Shown here in pieces: positions 61,097 through 64,000 of a DNA stretch of 64,000 nt. Location: assembly GCF_022539315.1 (NCBI RefSeq), contig NC_066313.1:14945764-15009763 (forward strand). The letters run 5' to 3'. Position 1 is the stretch's first letter; every line of letters begins with the position of its first letter. This DNA comes from Serinus canaria. Lineage: Eukaryota; Chordata; Aves; Passeriformes; Fringillidae. The notes beneath the pieces were generated by a model, which was given only the letters and a program-made list of their open reading frames with translations, did no database searches and was not told the origin of the DNA. The position numbers and the translations under genes were made by a program.

Positions 61097-61165
61097 TCAT
61101 AGAATTATTTTGGTTGGAAAAGACCTCTAAGATTGATGAAATCCAATTTAGCAATGTCACACAGC
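61097..61165 (-). mobile_element. Small CR1 3' end fragment (minus strand)
   Basis: 'atcatagaattattttggttggaaaagacctctaagattgatg' followed by 'aaatccaatttagcaatg'. A short degenerate tail. Confidence 0.82.
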
Positions 61166-62856
61166 TGCATTGTGAATCCCTGTTTACTCTGTCCCACCAG
61201 CAGAGAGAAGGATACATTTCTTTTTTGGTTGCACAGCTGGCACCTGGGATCCAAACTGAGGCCAACTCTGTGCTGTCACCCACAATTATATAATGACACA
61301 TACATGACATATAATGACAGGGATGAGATTCCTGCTGGAACCTCACTCCATCAGTCCTGTTGATAAGGACTTCTTAGCAAGGATATTAAAAAAGTCATTC
61401 TGGGGCACAACAACAGCCTTCCTGGCCAAGTGCACCTCCTGGTGGATGAGGGAGATGCTGTTACGGGAGTAAACATAAATCTAAGCACTTTCTGTAGTCC
61501 TTTTTCTCATACACTGCCAGCACCTGGGCTGTTGCATTAGGGATGATAGAAGGGATGTTCCTTCCTTGACATCTCATCCCCTTGGCTGTGTGATTCCCTC
61601 AGCCCTTTCTGACCACAGGGAAACCATCTGCCTTCATGAACTCCAGCAGTCCCAAATCCCAGAACAAAGCACTGCTGTGTAATGGTTTTTTTCTCTTTTA
61701 AATCAAATTCCTATTTCTTTCTTTGGTGCCCCGTGCTTGTAACGTCAAGTAATGCAGCAGTATGTAAAAGAAAGAAAGAGAAAAATAATTCAAATCCCTC
61801 AGGAGATATATAACATAATGGACATTCCTGAAAATACATCAAGGTCACAGCTCCATGTAAGATTTTGAGAGCTGAATCTTATCTACTTTTAAATTGCATT
61901 CTCATCCACAAGGAATGACTGGAGACTGACACTAAACAACTGTACGAGAAAGAGTTATCAGCATATGTCAGTGAGGAGATGTCAAGAGAGATCCTGGAAT
62001 TAGCCTGTATTTTCATTAATGAGAAGCTGAGAGTGAGCTTAAAAATTTGGGGATAATGCTAGGGAGAATGAGGACATTTTGTGACAGTGGATTAAAGTGC
62101 AAAGTAAGCAACACACTTTGAGAAAGATCCAGCTAAATGTGGCATGTTTCCAGGGGGGCCATAGGAGCAGTTCAGAAGTAGAAAACAATGAAGGAATTGA
62201 TTTAGAGAAGTATGTTAAAAGAGGTGTCTTCCCCTCTATAAAAGATTATTGCTACAAGGGGAGAGAAAAAAATTTCTTTATATGCCAAGGAAAGAGGACA
62301 AGAAATTATTCATTTTATTTTAGATTATGTTTAGTTAAATTTCAATTAAGAAAAGCCTCACACTGAGGATAGTAAAACCCTGGATCAGGTTGTTCAGGGA
62401 AACTGCTTTTAAGACCAGACTAGAGAAATGTCTTCAGTAACAGCCTAGGTGGTGTCAGCTCAATCTTGCTCCTGAAAGGCTCAAGGTCCATGGAAAATCA
62501 TTCCCAGACCCAATTTTCTCTAACTCAAATGCCATTTGGTTGCAGAGGGACTAAATATATTTAAGAGAGCTAGATTCATTATCCATTGCAATTTTACTGT
62601 GTGAAATTATTCTTTTTGCAACTAAATTTATTACTCACAAACCTCTTCAGGAAACTTTATGACCAAATCCAGGTCTCTCAAAGTAGAAAGAATTCAATCT
62701 TCCCCACATATTAACTAAGATAACAAAAAAAATGCATAGCTGGCCAGCCTAGTTACTGAAATTGGCAACAGCTGCAAGCATGTTGCCCTGGGAAAAAAGG
62801 AATAACACCTAAATAAGGTGGGAGGAACAGAAAGTGAATGTTTTTCTGACTTTCAT

Positions 62857-62960
62857 AAAATCATAAATAGTTTGGGTTGGAAGGAACCTTAAGGGCCATC
62901 TAATCCACCTGCCCCCCTGCTATGTACAAGGGCATCTTTAACTAGAGCAGGTTTCCTCCC
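62857..62960 (-). mobile_element. Small CR1 3' end fragment (minus strand)
   Basis: 'cataaaatcataaatagtttgggttggaaggaacc', 'gggccatctaatccacctgcccccctgctatg', then 'aactagagcaggtttcctcc'. Truncated after about 100 bases. Confidence 0.85.
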
Positions 62961-63247
62961 GTTCTTCTGGGACATTCACAAAAGCATTATTTGCTATTTC
63001 TTATTCAGAATTTGTCACATCTCATTAAATAAATGGTAGCCCATCTGATAACTGTTCCAAAACCAACTGTCACTGAACACATTATAACTCACTCAAAGCT
63101 CATCTTATCCTGTGCCCTCGCTGACAGAAACTAAAAGAAGCTGTAACAAAAAACAAACATCAAATGCTGTTGTCTACCCATAACTACCACTTTCCCCCAT
63201 TTTCATATGAGTGCTTCTGCCAAAAAATTTCATTGCCTACATCAACA

Positions 63248-63293
63248 AAGAATCATGGAGTGGTTTGGGTTGGAAGGGAGCCTTGGAGATGAT
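63248..63293 (-). mobile_element. Outer CR1, 3' terminal part (minus strand), interrupted
   Basis: 'agaatcatggagtggtttgggttggaaggg' to 'ttggagatgat', where a second CR1 begins. It continues at 63838. Confidence 0.85.
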
Positions 63294-63837
63294 AGCATCA
63301 TAGAATACAATCATTAAGGTCAAGAAAACCCTCAAGATCACAAAGTCCAACCCTGGGCTCAACACCACCAAGTCCACTAAACCATATGACAAAAGTGCCA
63401 TGATCACTCATTTTTTAAACACTTCCAGGGCTGGCAACTTCCCTGGGAAGCCTGTGTCAGTGCTGAATGAATCTATCACTGAAGAAAATCTTTTTAATCT
63501 CCCTCAGCACAATCTGAAGCCATTTCCTTGTCCTGTTGCTGGTTTCCTGGGAGAAGAGACCAACCATGGCCTGATTACAATCACCTTTCAGGGATTTGTA
63601 GAGTGTGATCATGTCTCCCCTGATAATGCCTGCCCTGAACCTCCTCTTCTCCAGACTCAGCAATGCCAGTACTCAGTCACTCCTTGTATGACACATATTC
63701 CAGATCCCTCCAACAGCCCTTCTCTGGACATATTCCAGCACCTCAAAGTCTGCCTTGGAGCCAGGGCAATAACACTAACACAGTACTCAAGGTGCAGCCT
63801 CACCAGTGCTTGGTACAGGGGGACAATGTAGTCCAAG
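63294..63837 (-). mobile_element. Inner CR1 (minus strand) nested in another CR1
   Basis: About 540 bp from a CR1 3' terminus ('catcatagaatacaatcatt') through 'aagtccaaccctgggctcaacacc', 'cacttccagggctgg', 'tttccttgtcctgttgctgg', 'gaccaaccatggcctg', and 'cctcttctccagactcagcaatgcc' to 'gtgcagcctcaccagtgcttggtacagggggac'. It is 5'-truncated, and its tail type differs from that of the outer copy. Confidence 0.88.
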
Positions 63838-64000
63838 ATCAGCCTGTTCCAACCCCCATGCCATGAGTAGGGACACTTTCCACTGGCTGTCCCAAGCCCC
63901 ATCCAGTATGGCCTGGAATATGTCCAGGGATGGGGCAGCCACAACTTCTCTAAACAACCAGTTTCAGGGAACAGCCTCACAGGGTAGAATTTCTTCCCAA
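63838..64000 (-). mobile_element. Outer CR1, continuation (minus strand), running off the window
   Basis: 'cagcctgttccaacccccatgccatgagtagggac', 'gtccagggatggggcagccac', 'cagcctcacagggtagaatttcttccc'. In CR1 order this follows directly on the block ending at 63293, showing that the inner CR1 inserted here. Confidence 0.87.

Larger units (their letters stand above)
57801..64000 (-). other. Intron (or upstream part) of the WNT11-like gene, at least 6.2 kb
   Basis: From the acceptor at 57771 to the window edge I found no second WNT exon on the minus strand. The preceding exon should encode a 'SSPDFC'-type motif, and none is visible. The intron is inferred to extend beyond 64000. It contains an ERVK solo LTR, a 30-base poly(A) run and several CR1 fragments. 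Elsewhere it shows no recognisable feature. Confidence 0.6.

Noticed and set aside
1..64000. CRISPR array, restriction or toxin-antitoxin modules, operons, tRNA or rRNA genes
   Set aside because: The window is vertebrate (bird) DNA. No regularly spaced repeats, operon-like gene series or cloverleaf RNA signatures were found.

Overview
This window looks like songbird (or at least avian) nuclear DNA. It is gene-poor, has about 20 fragments of the avian non-LTR retrotransposon CR1, and carries ERVL-like and ERVK-like long terminal repeats. There is no Alu or L1, and no bacterial gene organisation. The only protein-coding sequence I can defend is one terminal exon on the minus strand at 57596-57770. 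It encodes the last 57 residues of a WNT11-type secreted ligand. The rest of that gene must lie to the right, beyond 64000, because I found no other WNT exon in the window.

Layout from left to right. 1-5.8 kb is rich in CR1; a minus-strand CR1 there is split by a solo ERVK-type LTR (4561-5231) with a 6-bp target duplication. 8.16-8.83 kb is a plus-strand ERVL-type solo LTR with perfect 8-bp terminal inverted repeats. 12.39-14.46 kb is a compound LTR insertion inside a CR1: two minus-strand LTR copies side by side, one of which has its 5' half inverted in place. 16.2-24.1 kb mixes an ERVK LTR, two long CR1 fragments and two more minus-strand ERVL-like LTRs. 25.4-26.0 kb and 36.1-36.8 kb hold two copies of a common bird ERVL LTR; the second has its centre replaced by a CR1 piece. 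42.2-42.9 kb is another ERVL-type LTR. 26-42 kb and 43.7-57 kb are otherwise mostly unique non-coding DNA, with a few simple repeats, a 94-bp tandem duplication and a perfect 27-bp inverted repeat. 57.4-64 kb is the 3' end and last intron of the WNT11-like gene, with an ERVK solo LTR and nested CR1 fragments.

The mobile elements give a relative chronology. LTRs sit inside CR1 copies at 4.6 kb and 12.4 kb, a CR1 piece sits inside an LTR at 36.5 kb, and one CR1 lies inside another at 63.3 kb. No intact retroviral internal region (gag, pol or env) was recognised. All LTRs appear to be solo or compound remnants, and the CR1 copies are 5'-truncated and mutated. I saw no bacterial-style defence system, CRISPR array, tRNA or rRNA. 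The most unusual items are the compound inverted LTR, the perfect hairpin at 50.3 kb and the LTR/CR1 chimera at 36.1-36.8 kb. Family names rest on remembered consensus features and internal comparison, not on database searches.
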